Below, piece after piece: positions 1-8,768 of a DNA stretch of 64,000 nucleotides. The stretch is from positions 1 to 64,000 of the forward strand of contig DATHNW010000008.1 of assembly GCA_035485575.1 (NCBI GenBank), written 5' to 3'. The translations under genes were made by a program, and so were the position numbers. The notes beneath the pieces are model-generated. The model was not told where the DNA came from. It ran no database searches and saw only the letters and a program-made list of their open reading frames with translations. Every line of letters starts with the position of its first letter. Position 1 is the stretch's first letter. This DNA is from DASRHD01 sp035485575. Its GTDB lineage: Bacteria; Verrucomicrobiota; Verrucomicrobiia; Opitutales; Opitutaceae.

Positions 1-515
1 TGGATATTGGGCAGCTGGGCGACCTCGAGAAAAGCCTCCGCGAACTCGAGCAAAAGCTGGCCGACCGTGAACACGAGATTGCCGAACTTGAGGCCATGCT
101 GGCTGGCCGCGAGCGCGACCTGGCCGAGTCCGAGGCATTGATCATGGCTCGTGAAAAATTGCTGGAGGCCGCCCGGAAAAAAGCCCGGGCGCCGAGCCAG
201 GCGGTGACCAAGGAGGAGCAGGTTGCCCTCGAGCAGCTTCGGGCCGAGATTGAGCGACAGGAAGCTGCTCTGAAGGAAGCGAAACAAGCTGTGCGGGAGC
301 GCGAGCAGTTTCTTGAGGAGAGTGAATCCAAGCTGTTTGAGAAAGTGCAGGCCCAGCAGGAGAAGGAAACCGAGCAGGATCAGAGGGAGGAGGAGCTGCG
401 TGCTCGTGAGAAACGCCTGCGGGCGCGCGAGGCGGCGATCGACCCGCAGACCGCCGCTGCGCTGAAAGCCGAGGCGGTTGAGGCCAAAAAGAGCTTCAAC
501 GAGTTCAAGGAGTGA
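1..515 (+). CDS. Coiled-coil protein, C-terminal part (cut by the window edge)
   Basis: The reading frame is already open at base 3 and runs to TGA at 513-515, so the gene starts outside the window; an internal ATG at 96 is probably not the start. The visible ~170 residues are almost entirely Glu/Lys/Arg/Ala/Leu-rich with heptad-like spacing (for example LEKSLRELEQKLADREHEIA), which predicts one long coiled coil with no catalytic motif. I do not recognise a family; structural or scaffold roles are possible but nothing here shows one. A terminator-like hairpin follows directly. Confidence 0.75.
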   Translation, partial: DIGQLGDLEKSLRELEQKLADREHEIAELEAMLAGRERDLAESEALIMAREKLLEAARKKARAPSQAVTKEEQVALEQLRAEIERQEAALKEAKQAVREREQFLEESESKLFEKVQAQQEKETEQDQREEELRAREKRLRAREAAIDPQTAAALKAEAVEAKKSFNEFKE

Positions 516-529
516 ACCGCTCCATTTCC

Positions 530-567
530 ACCGCCGCTAACGACGGCTTGCCTTGTGGCGGTTTTTT
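530..567 (+). terminator. Putative Rho-independent terminator
   Basis: The arms accgcc (530-535) and ggcggt (557-562) can pair and are followed by a run of six T. It lies 15 bp after the stop of the coiled-coil gene. The stem is short with a long loop, so the call is tentative. Confidence 0.45.
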
Positions 568-620
568 CGCGCAACCTTTTCTCCGTGTTCGCGTCTGACT
601 ACTCCATCCGATCGGATTAT

Positions 621-1859
621 ATGCACAAACCATTTGTCTGCCTTGCGCTGGCCCTCGGCCTGATGCCTGTCTTCAGTTCCCTGCGTGCCCAGGAAGGCCC
701 GCCTGAGCAGTACGAGCCGCCGCCTCCGATTGGCGTGGACGCGGATCTATTTATCCCGCCGAAAACCACCCTGTACCTGGGGTTTCGCACCATGACTGGG
801 CCGAAGATTTCAGTTTCTGGCACGGGCAGCATCATGTCGCGGTCCAATCCCGGCGATCCCAACGATTCGACCATCACCTCTCGAACTTATGACGATGGCA
901 CCATCAATCCTGACGCACGTATCGACAGTGTCAGTGGCAGTCCCCTACCTGCCGATGGTAGGACCAACAGTTGGAGTTTTGACAGCCTGTCGCAGATCAC
1001 CGCCAATGGCGTCGCTATGCACACCTCAAGTGCCACGATCGAAGGCAGCAATCCGCAAAGCGGAAAGGCGGATAAGGGCACGGGGTTTGAACTCACCCTC
1101 GAGCGCGATTTTGGCTGGCATCTGGGCAGGATCCAAATTGACCTTATTGCTGGGTTGGGTGCCAACGACATCCATTATATCAAGACGGCCACCGTGCCGG
1201 CGGTCGTGACCACTCGCACCGACCTCTACAGTACTTTTAACACGGTGTTGGATCCCACTTCCGGTGATCCCGTGCTCGACGGCAGCAATACCAACGGCGG
1301 CAATCCGACCTTCACGGCGGGACCTCCTGCACCGACTGCGCCCTACTCAGCCCCTTCCACCACTACCGATGTTGCTGGCAACAGCGTAAGCAACAGCACC
1401 TTGATTAACAGCACTCCTGATAGCAGCAGCGTCGGGCAGCCCGTGCAGACCAACGCGGAGGTCACCGATAAATGGCGCGTCAGGGGTGCGTATTTTACGA
1501 TGCGCGCCGGTCCCAAAATAACCGTGCCGATCACGGAAAGATTTCATGCCAGCGTGAGTGCCGGCCCGGCGCTCCTCTACGTGGGGACAACTCTTTCTGT
1601 CACCCAAACCATCGATTCACCGAGCGTCAGCACTTCGAACGTCATCACCGACGGCTATAGCACGGTGCTTCCCGCCTATTTTGCCGATGCCGACCTCGAA
1701 TACTGGCTGAGTGATCGCGCCGGCTTTTATGCCGGTGCGGTCTTCCAATCCAGCACGAGCTACGATCAGTCCATTCATTCCGGTGATGGCAGTTACACGT
1801 CGAAGATAGATCTCTCCAATGAGCAGGGCGTGAGGATGGGCGTAAACTTCAAGTTTTAA
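621..1859 (+). CDS. Secreted beta-barrel-like outer membrane protein, unknown function
   Basis: The protein is 412 aa. The start at 621 gives a clean signal peptide: basic MHKPF, a hydrophobic core, and an Ala-Gln junction near residue 24. An ATG further upstream at 555 would put 22 polar residues before it. The mature part is rich in Ser/Thr/Asn/Gly. A low-complexity linker near residues 190-290 is full of Pro, Ser, Thr and Asn, and alternating polar/hydrophobic strands follow. The last residue is Phe after GVNFK, the usual C-terminal signature of outer membrane barrels. No family is recognised. A barrel porin or adhesin-like surface protein is an inference from composition and terminal Phe only. 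Confidence 0.7.
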   Translation: MHKPFVCLALALGLMPVFSSLRAQEGPPEQYEPPPPIGVDADLFIPPKTTLYLGFRTMTGPKISVSGTGSIMSRSNPGDPNDSTITSRTYDDGTINPDARIDSVSGSPLPADGRTNSWSFDSLSQITANGVAMHTSSATIEGSNPQSGKADKGTGFELTLERDFGWHLGRIQIDLIAGLGANDIHYIKTATVPAVVTTRTDLYSTFNTVLDPTSGDPVLDGSNTNGGNPTFTAGPPAPTAPYSAPSTTTDVAGNSVSNSTLINSTPDSSSVGQPVQTNAEVTDKWRVRGAYFTMRAGPKITVPITERFHASVSAGPALLYVGTTLSVTQTIDSPSVSTSNVITDGYSTVLPAYFADADLEYWLSDRAGFYAGAVFQSSTSYDQSIHSGDGSYTSKIDLSNEQGVRMGVNFKF

Positions 1860-1912
1860 CCCGCGGCCGGCGTTGGGCTGCGTCATCCGGCGGCTGCCCG
1901 TCGGATGCAGCC

Positions 1913-2923
1913 TTAGAAATGCTTCACGTAACCTTCGCGGCGCAGGCGTTCCAGCCAGCGCTGGGTGGCTTCAAGCGCCGCCTGGGTTACCAGGATGTTC
2001 TCGATCTGGGCCCGCACCGCGCTGAGCGGTTGAATCCCGGCATATTTGCGGTCTTCGACGTAAAGCAGATAGGCGCCGTCGCTGAGGACGATCGGGTCGC
2101 TGCACTCGCTTTTCTTGAGGCTAAAGAGCACGTCGGCGAACTCCTTGCGGATGCTTGAACGGTTCACCCAGTCCCAGTCGCCGCCTTTGGCGCGGCGTGT
2201 GTCCTGACTGTATTCCCGGGCAAGATCCGAGAATTTTTCGCCGTTTTTGAACTTGGTGAGAACCTCGTCGGCCTGGGCATGTAACGCCTCATCGGTTTGC
2301 CCGTCATGACGAAGGAATTGGATCATGCGCAGGTGCACGGAGTCTTCCTGGTAAAATCGCTCCTTGTTTTCGTTGTAGAAGGTCTCGATTTTGACCGGAC
2401 TGACCGTGCTTTGCGATTTGCGCTGCTGCTGGCGCATGAAGGTGTAGACAAGGTCGTCCTCAACCTCCTTGCGGTAATCCTTCATGGTCAGCCCGCGCGA
2501 GCGCAGGTAGGCGAGAAACTTGCTGCGGTCGCCATCGAACTCATTGATTTGCTGCTCCTCGATTTCATTGTCGATGTAGCTGTCGGGGACATGAGCTTTC
2601 TCGTTCTTGTGGAACTCCTTGACGATGAGTACCCGGTCGATGAGTTGCTGGATGATTTCATCCTGCGCCTGTTCCAGCTTCTGGTTGAACTCCTGCTCGT
2701 TATGGCTGTCGCTGCGGATTTGCGGGATTAGCGGGGCGATTTCGCGGCGCACATCATCCACCGTGATGACCTTTTCCTCGACGATCGCGGCAATGCCGTT
2801 GGCGAAGCGCAGGTCAAGGCCGTCGTTGGGCGGCGCGGATGTGTCTTGGGCATGGACAAGCGGCGTGGCGGCAGCGAGGGCGAGGCAGCAGGCGGCGCCG
2901 AGGACAAAGCGGGAGGGCATCAT
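1913..2923 (-). CDS. SurA-like periplasmic peptidyl-prolyl isomerase / foldase
   Basis: This 336-aa protein starts with a signal peptide (hydrophobic core, cleavage expected after residue ~25 in VHA-Q). A SurA-type N-terminal chaperone segment follows (IAAIVEEKVITVDDVRREI). A single parvulin/PPIC rotamase domain lies around residues 180-270 (FSDLAREYSQDTRRAKGGDW). E. coli SurA has two parvulin domains, so this is the short form. It is expected to help outer membrane proteins fold in the periplasm. The ATG at 2923 overlaps the mfd stop as ATGA, which fixes the start and suggests translational coupling to mfd. A second ATG lies at 2920. Confidence 0.85.
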   Translation of the reverse strand: MMPSRFVLGAACCLALAAATPLVHAQDTSAPPNDGLDLRFANGIAAIVEEKVITVDDVRREIAPLIPQIRSDSHNEQEFNQKLEQAQDEIIQQLIDRVLIVKEFHKNEKAHVPDSYIDNEIEEQQINEFDGDRSKFLAYLRSRGLTMKDYRKEVEDDLVYTFMRQQQRKSQSTVSPVKIETFYNENKERFYQEDSVHLRMIQFLRHDGQTDEALHAQADEVLTKFKNGEKFSDLAREYSQDTRRAKGGDWDWVNRSSIRKEFADVLFSLKKSECSDPIVLSDGAYLLYVEDRKYAGIQPLSAVRAQIENILVTQAALEATQRWLERLRREGYVKHF

Positions 2924-5900
2924 GGAAGGTTGTTCAGGAAAGAAATGATTTCTCGCAACCGTAGAAGCGGCTTGGGAGCGGTCAACCTCGGAAACCGCGA
3001 ACCGGCCATGACGAAGTCGTCGTGGCGCCCGCTGCCCCGGAGGCACTTCAAACGGCTGCCTTCAGTTGTGACGGATATGAGACCCTTTTGTTCCGCCCGC
3101 ACACGGATCTCGGTGAGGAGCAGCAGGGCGCGCACCTCGGGGCCGAATTTGCCGAAGCGATCGCGCAGGTCGCTTTCGATCTGCCGAAGCTGTGCCGGTG
3201 CCGCAGCCAGCGCGAGACGGCGGTAGAAATCGATGCGCAGTCGCGTCTCGCCGATGTAGTCCGCCGGCAGGCGGGCCGGGATTTTCGGCACATCGTCGCC
3301 AGCGGTTAGCTCGGCATCCTTAAGCGCGGTGTAACTGTCCTCGTGCCGCCCCCGGCCGGCTTCCGCCGCCGCCGCTTCGCCTACAAAGACGAAATCCAGC
3401 TTCACATTGGCCCGGACGGCTGCGGCCTGCCGGTCGCCCTTCAGCCGCGCGACCGACTGCCGCAAAAGCTGGCAATAAAGCTCGAAGCCCACGCCGACGA
3501 TGTGGCCGCTCTGCTCCGCGCCGAGCAGGTTGCCCGCTCCGCGCAGTTCCAGGTCGCGCATGGCAATGCGGAAGCCCGCGCCGAGCTGGTTGTGCGTCCG
3601 CAGGGCGTTGAGCCGTTCGCGCGCAAGGTCGAGCAGTCGCGTATGCCGGTGCAGCAGCAAGTAGGCGTAGGCCTGGTGCTTGAAGCGCCCGACGCGCCCA
3701 CGCAGCTGGTAAAGCTGCGACAGTCCGAAGCGGTCCGCGCCTTCGATGATGAGCGTGTTGCAGTTGGGAATGTCGAGGCCGCTCTCGATGATGGTCGTGC
3801 AGACGAGCACCTGATACCGGCCGGCCACGAAATCGGTCATCATGCGTTCGAGTTCACCTTCGCCCATCCGGCCGTGGCCGGTGCCGATTTCCAGGTCCGG
3901 CAGCAACTGGCGCAGCCGGGCGGCCACGAGGTCGATGGTCTGCACGCGATTGTGCAGGTAAAACACCTGTCCGCCGCGCCGGATTTCATGGCGGATGGCC
4001 TCGACGACCAGATTTTCGTCGTAGGTTTTGACGATGGTCTGGATAGGCAGCCGGTCGACCGGCGCCGTCTCGATGACGCTCATGTCGCGCGCGCCGGTGA
4101 GCGCGAGGTAAAGCGTGCGCGGGATGGGCGTGGCGCTCATCGAGAGCATGTCGACGTGCGCGCGCCACTGCTTGAACACCTCCTTGTGCTTCACGCCGAA
4201 GCGCTGCTCCTCGTCGATCACGACGAGGCCGAGTTCGCGGAATTTCACGTCGCGCTGCAGCAGCCGGTGCGTGCCGATGAGGATGTCCACCTGCCCGGCG
4301 GCGGTGGCCGTGAGGATTTTTTTCTGTTCTCCGGGCGAGCGGAAGCGACTGACCATCTCGACCGCGATGGGGTAGCCGGCCATGCGCTCGCGAAACGTGT
4401 TCAGGTGCTGCTGGGCGAGCACGGTCGTCGGCACGAGCAAGGCAACCTGCCGGCCGCCCTGCACGGCCTTGAAGGCGGCGCGGATGGCGACCTCGGTCTT
4501 GCCGAAGCCGACGTCGCCGCAGATAAGCCGGTCCATCGGCCGCGCGCGCTCCATGTCGGCTTTGGTCTCAATGATGGCGCGCATCTGGTCGGGCGTTTCA
4601 GTGAACGGGAACGACGCCTCGAATTCCTTCTGCCATTCGTTATCCGGGGTGAACGCGTGGCCCGGCTGCGCCTCGCGGGTGGCCTGGATGCGCAGCAACT
4701 CGGCGGCGAGGTCGAGCGTGGCGTGCTCGGCCGCTGCACGGGCCTTTTCCCAGCGGCCCGAACCGATGCGGCCCAGCTGCGGACGCGTCTTGCTCAGGCC
4801 GACATAGCGGCTGAGCAGGTGCGACTCCTGCAGCGGTACGTGCAGCGTCACCTGGTCGTCGAACTCGATCGAAATCACCTCGCGCATCCCGGCGGTCGTT
4901 TCGAGCTGCTTCAAGCCGCGGTAGAGTGCGATGCCATGCTGCAGGTGCACGACGAAGTCGCCCTCGACCAGCTCGGAAAAATCGAGCAACTGGTCCACCT
5001 GCGCGCGTTGCGCGACCGCGCGGCGGTGCAAGGCCGGGCGGCGCTGGCGCTGCCGGCCAAAAATCTCCGTCTCCGTCACGACGACGAGACCGCGTTTGCC
5101 ATCAGCGAGGCCAGGCAGCGAGGCCGGTTCGCGAAACGTGACGCGGAAGCCCTCGTTGAGCGCACCGCGCAAAAAACGGGGCGACAACTTTTTCAGCTCT
5201 GCATCGTCGGCCAGGATTTCGCGGGTGCGCTGCTCCTCCCCGTCCTTCGAGACGACGAACACCACCTCGTAGCCCGCCCGACGCCACGCGGCGGCCTGGC
5301 GCAGGAATTTCCGCCGCGCCTCCTCCTCGACTTGCAGCCGCTCCTGGGCGACGAGCGCGTCGCCGGGATAGCTGCGGTGGTGGGCGAGGCTCTCGGTGTC
5401 CCAGGTTTGCTCCGTCTCGGCGCCATCGAAGAGGGCGGAGGCCTCATCGAGGTCGCTCAAGCCGAAGGCGGCGGCGCATTTTTCAAAAAGTGGTGCGATC
5501 GAGGGTCCGTGATCGCGGGCCAGTGTGTTGAATTCTTCGTCCAAGGTCGCGGGTTCGATGAAAGCAAGGTGCGCCAGCGGCGGCAGATAATCGGCGAGGC
5601 CGGTTTTTGCCGGGTCGAGCTTTACACGTGGCGAGGCTGCGAGCGCGATGGATTCGACGGCTTCACCCGAGCGCTGGGTGACGGGATCGAGGATTTTGAT
5701 CGACTCGATTTCATCGCCGAAAAAATCGAGCCGGTAGGGCTGCGCGGCGGTGACCGGATAAACGTCGATGATGCCGCCGCGCACGGCGTAATGGCCGGGC
5801 GCCTCGCAGACGGCCTCGCTGTCGTAGTCGAGCTCGTGCAGCTTTTCGAGCAGGGCCTGGAACGGCTGGCGCTGACCGTGCGTGAGGGTGAGCTCGTGCG

Positions 5901-6306
5901 TGGCGAATTGCTCGAGCGCGGGCACGGACTGGAGCAGTGCGGCGGGCGTCGTGAGGACAATGAGCGGGGAGTCGTGCGCTGGGGAAGAGCCGGAAAAATT
6001 GCGCCGCGCGCGGAGTTTCGAAAGCACGGTCAGCCGGTCACTGGAGGCGGCAAACGCCTCGCGCATGTCGCGGCTGTCGGGCAGCGACTCCGGAAGAACC
6101 ACTGTTTCAAGCGGCGGCCGGCCGCCGGCGGCGTGATGAAACAGCGCGAGATCCTCGGCGAGCGTCTCGGCGGCACGCAATTCCGCGGCCACGACCAGCC
6201 AGACCGGTGCCGCGTGCGTGCGCAGCAGCCCGGCGAGCACCGCGCCCCGTGCGGGCGGGCAGATGCCGGTGAGCTTGAAGCGCGAGGAGACGGAAGGCAC
6301 GGACAT
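2920..6306 (-). CDS. mfd: Transcription-repair coupling factor Mfd
   Basis: Mfd removes RNA polymerase stalled at DNA lesions and recruits UvrA. The 1,128-aa length is normal for the family. Visible parts in order are the UvrB-like N-terminal half, the RNAP-interaction/CarD-like segment (LVEGDFVVHLQHGIALYRGL), the helicase Walker A (GDVGFGKTEVA), the DEEQ box (VVIDEEQRFGVKHKE), motif VI region (ESGLDIPNCNTLI, QLYQLRGRVGR) and a C-terminal TRCF domain. I chose ATG 6306 (MSVPSV...); an in-frame ATG at 6378 would overlap the rnc stop and add 24 residues that partly encode an intergenic hairpin. The gene lies between rnc and the surA-like gene in one minus-strand run. Confidence 0.97.
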   Translation of the reverse strand: MSVPSVSSRFKLTGICPPARGAVLAGLLRTHAAPVWLVVAAELRAAETLAEDLALFHHAAGGRPPLETVVLPESLPDSRDMREAFAASSDRLTVLSKLRARRNFSGSSPAHDSPLIVLTTPAALLQSVPALEQFATHELTLTHGQRQPFQALLEKLHELDYDSEAVCEAPGHYAVRGGIIDVYPVTAAQPYRLDFFGDEIESIKILDPVTQRSGEAVESIALAASPRVKLDPAKTGLADYLPPLAHLAFIEPATLDEEFNTLARDHGPSIAPLFEKCAAAFGLSDLDEASALFDGAETEQTWDTESLAHHRSYPGDALVAQERLQVEEEARRKFLRQAAAWRRAGYEVVFVVSKDGEEQRTREILADDAELKKLSPRFLRGALNEGFRVTFREPASLPGLADGKRGLVVVTETEIFGRQRQRRPALHRRAVAQRAQVDQLLDFSELVEGDFVVHLQHGIALYRGLKQLETTAGMREVISIEFDDQVTLHVPLQESHLLSRYVGLSKTRPQLGRIGSGRWEKARAAAEHATLDLAAELLRIQATREAQPGHAFTPDNEWQKEFEASFPFTETPDQMRAIIETKADMERARPMDRLICGDVGFGKTEVAIRAAFKAVQGGRQVALLVPTTVLAQQHLNTFRERMAGYPIAVEMVSRFRSPGEQKKILTATAAGQVDILIGTHRLLQRDVKFRELGLVVIDEEQRFGVKHKEVFKQWRAHVDMLSMSATPIPRTLYLALTGARDMSVIETAPVDRLPIQTIVKTYDENLVVEAIRHEIRRGGQVFYLHNRVQTIDLVAARLRQLLPDLEIGTGHGRMGEGELERMMTDFVAGRYQVLVCTTIIESGLDIPNCNTLIIEGADRFGLSQLYQLRGRVGRFKHQAYAYLLLHRHTRLLDLARERLNALRTHNQLGAGFRIAMRDLELRGAGNLLGAEQSGHIVGVGFELYCQLLRQSVARLKGDRQAAAVRANVKLDFVFVGEAAAAEAGRGRHEDSYTALKDAELTAGDDVPKIPARLPADYIGETRLRIDFYRRLALAAAPAQLRQIESDLRDRFGKFGPEVRALLLLTEIRVRAEQKGLISVTTEGSRLKCLRGSGRHDDFVMAGSRFPRLTAPKPLLRLREIISFLNNLP

Positions 6307-6310
6307 GAAG

Positions 6311-6352
6311 GGAAACTCAGAAACCAGGAAGCCGGGGAGCGCAACCCGGCTT
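6311..6352. repeat. Intercistronic repeat with hairpin between rnc and mfd
   Basis: It contains the short motif ggaaactcagaaaccaggaa (6311-6330), which resembles motifs at 46833-46860 and, inverted, 49787-49812. An 8-bp perfect stem follows: aagccggg (6329-6336) with cccggctt (6345-6352). It sits immediately upstream of the chosen mfd start and may be an mRNA-stabilising or processing hairpin. Confidence 0.5.
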
Positions 6353-6374
6353 TCATGGATTCCCGGCTTCTGAA

Positions 6375-7079
6375 TCAATTTTTCGGTGCGGTCTTCAGTG
6401 TTTCGAGCGCGGCTTGGGCGGCGGCTTCCTCGGCGGATTTTTTCGACGGGCCGCGGCCCGTGCCGAGTGCCCGGTCGAGCAGAAAGACGGTGATTTCATA
6501 TTCGCGCGCGTGATCCTCGCCGGTGGTGCGGACCACGTCGTAACGCAGCGCCTGGTTGCCATGCAGCGGCTGGACGAGCTCCTGCAGGCGACCCTTGGGA
6601 TTGTCGGTGTCCTCATGCGAGCCGAGGCGGTCGGGAATCGATCCGTAAAGGTCCAGCACGATACGCCGCACGGTCGGCCAGTCGCTGTCCAGGTAAAGTG
6701 CGCCGATCAGCGCCTCGAAGGCATCCTCCAGGGTTGAGGCGCGCACCCGCCCGCCGGTGGCTTCCTCGCTTGCGCCGATGCGCAGGCTGGCGTCGAGGCC
6801 GATTTCGCGGGCCAGCTGGCTGAGAAAACTGCCTTTGGAGAGCGTCGCGCGGCGCTTGCTGAGCACACCCTCGCGGTGGTCGGGAAAGAGCGTGAAGAGT
6901 GTCTCCGTCAAAACGAGCTGCAGCACCGCGTCGCCGAGAAATTCGAGCCGCTGGTAGTTGTCCACCGCCTCGGGATGCTCGTGGAGGAAAGATGAATGCG
7001 TGATCGCGCGTTCGAGCAGCGTCGCATCGCGGAAGGCATGCCCGAGGCGCGCCTGGAGTTTTTGCAGGGCTTCGTTCAT
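6375..7079 (-). CDS. rnc: Ribonuclease III
   Basis: RNase III cleaves double-stranded RNA in rRNA and mRNA processing. The protein is 234 aa, the usual length. The signature NYQRLEFLGDAVL lies at residues 41-53, and a second catalytic block is DAFEALIGALYLDSD. A C-terminal dsRNA-binding domain follows (PKGRLQELVQPLHG ... GRGPSKKSAEEAAAQAAL). Its ATG overlaps the TGA of the preceding ABC-2 permease by four bases (ATGA), so the two are probably co-translated. Confidence 0.97.
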   Translation of the reverse strand: MNEALQKLQARLGHAFRDATLLERAITHSSFLHEHPEAVDNYQRLEFLGDAVLQLVLTETLFTLFPDHREGVLSKRRATLSKGSFLSQLAREIGLDASLRIGASEEATGGRVRASTLEDAFEALIGALYLDSDWPTVRRIVLDLYGSIPDRLGSHEDTDNPKGRLQELVQPLHGNQALRYDVVRTTGEDHAREYEITVFLLDRALGTGRGPSKKSAEEAAAQAALETLKTAPKN

Positions 7080-7870
7080 GAGCTGGCACTCGCATAGCGG
7101 CGCAGGCCGCGCGAGAAAACAAAAACCGCCACGGCAAACCAGGCGGCGGCCGCGGCCACGAGCCAGAGTGCATGGGCGGGCTCGAAGCCGTGCAGGAGTG
7201 TGTGCGCGGGAACGTTGCTGACCACGACCACCGGCAGCGCATACACAAAGATCACGCTGGCGATGCCGCGGAACGCCGCGCGCGGCAGCCGTGAAAACTC
7301 AAACAGGGTGAAATAGCTGCCCTCAAGGCTCTGCGCGCCGATGATCCAGAACGACAGCGATGCGACCATGAGCAGCGCGCTATAATGGACCATGAGGCCG
7401 CAGAGCACCAGCAGGGCATACAGCATGATGTTGCTGAATGTCGGATGCAGCCCGAGCTGGTGGGCCGCATAGACGATGACGCCAAGCGCGATGAAAGTGT
7501 TCAGCAGGCCGTCGGGGTCGACCTTCCGCGTCGAAACCATGAAGAGCGGATGGCCGGGCTGGGCCAGGAAGAAATCAAAGTGCCCGCTGCGGACGTTGCG
7601 GCTCATCTCGAAGAGGTTGCTCCAGAAAAATCCCATGAGCAGCCGTTGCATGAGCATCGAGGTGCCGACGAGCAGCAGCATCTCATATTTGCCCCAGCCG
7701 GCGATGCTTGAGGTATGGCCGTAAAGCACGCAGATCAGCAGCAGGTTGACGGTCATCCAGAAAAGCTCGACGAGCGACCACATGATGAAGTCGAAGCGAA
7801 ACATCATCGTGCGCACGAAAGAGTAACGGGCGCAGGCGAGCCAGATGCGGAGGTAGCTGATGAGTTTCAT
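7076..7870 (-). CDS. ABC-2 (DUF990-type) transporter permease
   Basis: This 264-aa integral membrane protein starts at MKLISYLRIWLACARYSFVR, which matches the N-terminus of the PF06182 (DUF990) ABC-2 permeases. About six hydrophobic segments are visible. The family normally works as two permeases plus one ATPase, exporting an uncharacterised substrate. The paired permease lies 7 bp upstream (7878-8684). No ATP-binding subunit is adjacent; the next gene is a ParA-type ATPase, which is a different family. The open frame extends to 8125, but that extension is antisense-like shadow of the neighbour and was trimmed. Confidence 0.85.
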   Translation of the reverse strand: MKLISYLRIWLACARYSFVRTMMFRFDFIMWSLVELFWMTVNLLLICVLYGHTSSIAGWGKYEMLLLVGTSMLMQRLLMGFFWSNLFEMSRNVRSGHFDFFLAQPGHPLFMVSTRKVDPDGLLNTFIALGVIVYAAHQLGLHPTFSNIMLYALLVLCGLMVHYSALLMVASLSFWIIGAQSLEGSYFTLFEFSRLPRAAFRGIASVIFVYALPVVVVSNVPAHTLLHGFEPAHALWLVAAAAAWFAVAVFVFSRGLRRYASASS

Positions 7871-7877
7871 CGGGATT

Positions 7878-8684
7878 TCAGCCGCCGACCGCGGTGTGGC
7901 GGCGCAATCCGCGCGCCCAGAGGAATTGCGCGAGCCCGAGCAGCAATACGGTCCAGACGCACTGGAGGCCGAGGCCGGCGAGCACATCGGCATAACCAAG
8001 CCGGCCAGTGAAAATCGCCGCGGGAAAATACATCTGGTAGAAATAGGGCAGGAACTGCGACACGTGAAACAGCCACGGCGGCATGAGGTCGAGCGGGAAC
8101 ATCTGTCCGCCCAGGACGGTTTCAACGGCCAGCGAAAGGATGATGAACGACTGGATTTCCAGGAACCAGAAGGCCAGCAGGCCGAAGCAGTAGGCGATGG
8201 TGAACTGGATGATTGCGGAGAGCAGCGCGGCGGGCAGGCCGAGCGCGAGGCGCCACGCCTCGTGCGGCAGGGTGAGGTAGGGCCAGAGCAATGGCAGGGC
8301 GATGGTGAGCGGCACGAGTACGAGCAGGCCGGACACCAGTCGCGCTGCCGAGAAAACGCTCAGGCGGTAGAGGAAGTAGTTGATCGGCTTGAGCAGGAAC
8401 TGGTTGATCAACCCGTTGCGGATGTCCTCGCTGATCTGGTAGTCCTCGTTGAACGCGCCGACGAAAAACTGCAACACGACCATGATGACGAAATAAGTAA
8501 GCGTCTGGGCGAGGTCGAAGCCCCCGATGTGCGTGTTGCCCGCATAGGCCGCGCTCCAGAGAATGAACACGACGGCCAGGTGAAAGACCGAGAAGCCGCC
8601 GCGGATCGCGAAGTTCCAGCGATAGACGAGGTTGCTCTGCAGGCCCACGAGGAAGGCGTGGCGGTATTTGGCAAGCGTGGCCAT
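7878..8684 (-). CDS. ABC-2 (DUF990-type) transporter permease, second subunit
   Basis: The protein is 268 aa and starts at MATLAKYRHAFLVGLQSNLV. It has about six transmembrane stretches and the conserved family segment SEDIRNGLINQFLLKPINYF near the middle. It is the partner of the permease at 7076-7870, separated by 7 bp. The upstream ATG at 8741 was rejected because it reads through an intergenic repeat. The substrate is unknown, and the ATPase must be encoded elsewhere if the complex is a standard exporter. Confidence 0.85.
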   Translation of the reverse strand: MATLAKYRHAFLVGLQSNLVYRWNFAIRGGFSVFHLAVVFILWSAAYAGNTHIGGFDLAQTLTYFVIMVVLQFFVGAFNEDYQISEDIRNGLINQFLLKPINYFLYRLSVFSAARLVSGLLVLVPLTIALPLLWPYLTLPHEAWRLALGLPAALLSAIIQFTIAYCFGLLAFWFLEIQSFIILSLAVETVLGGQMFPLDLMPPWLFHVSQFLPYFYQMYFPAAIFTGRLGYADVLAGLGLQCVWTVLLLGLAQFLWARGLRRHTAVGG

Positions 8685-8696
8685 GGAGGATTTTTT

Positions 8697-8730
8697 AACG
8701 CAAAGGCGCCGGGACGCAAGTTGTGCAAAG
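8697..8730. repeat. Intergenic 'CGCAAAG' short-period repeat
   Basis: Degenerate copies of the unit cgcaaag with 9-15 bp spacing lie in the 84-bp gap between parA and the ABC-2 permease gene: acgcaaaggcgcc, gacgcaag and gtgcaaag. The same unit occurs in both orientations at 49707-49845. Confidence 0.5.
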
Positions 8731-8768
8731 CCTGACTTCACCGACCGCGCGTTTCGGGAAACGCTCGG

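Noticed and set aside
3343..6513. A 1,056-codon open frame on the plus strand across mfd
   Set aside because: It is antisense to a clear Mfd, has no family pattern, and long antisense frames are expected in GC-rich DNA. The same holds for long frames across trpE (56676-58022), glmS (58507-60345), the lyase gene (40143-42146) and purA (22672-24120).
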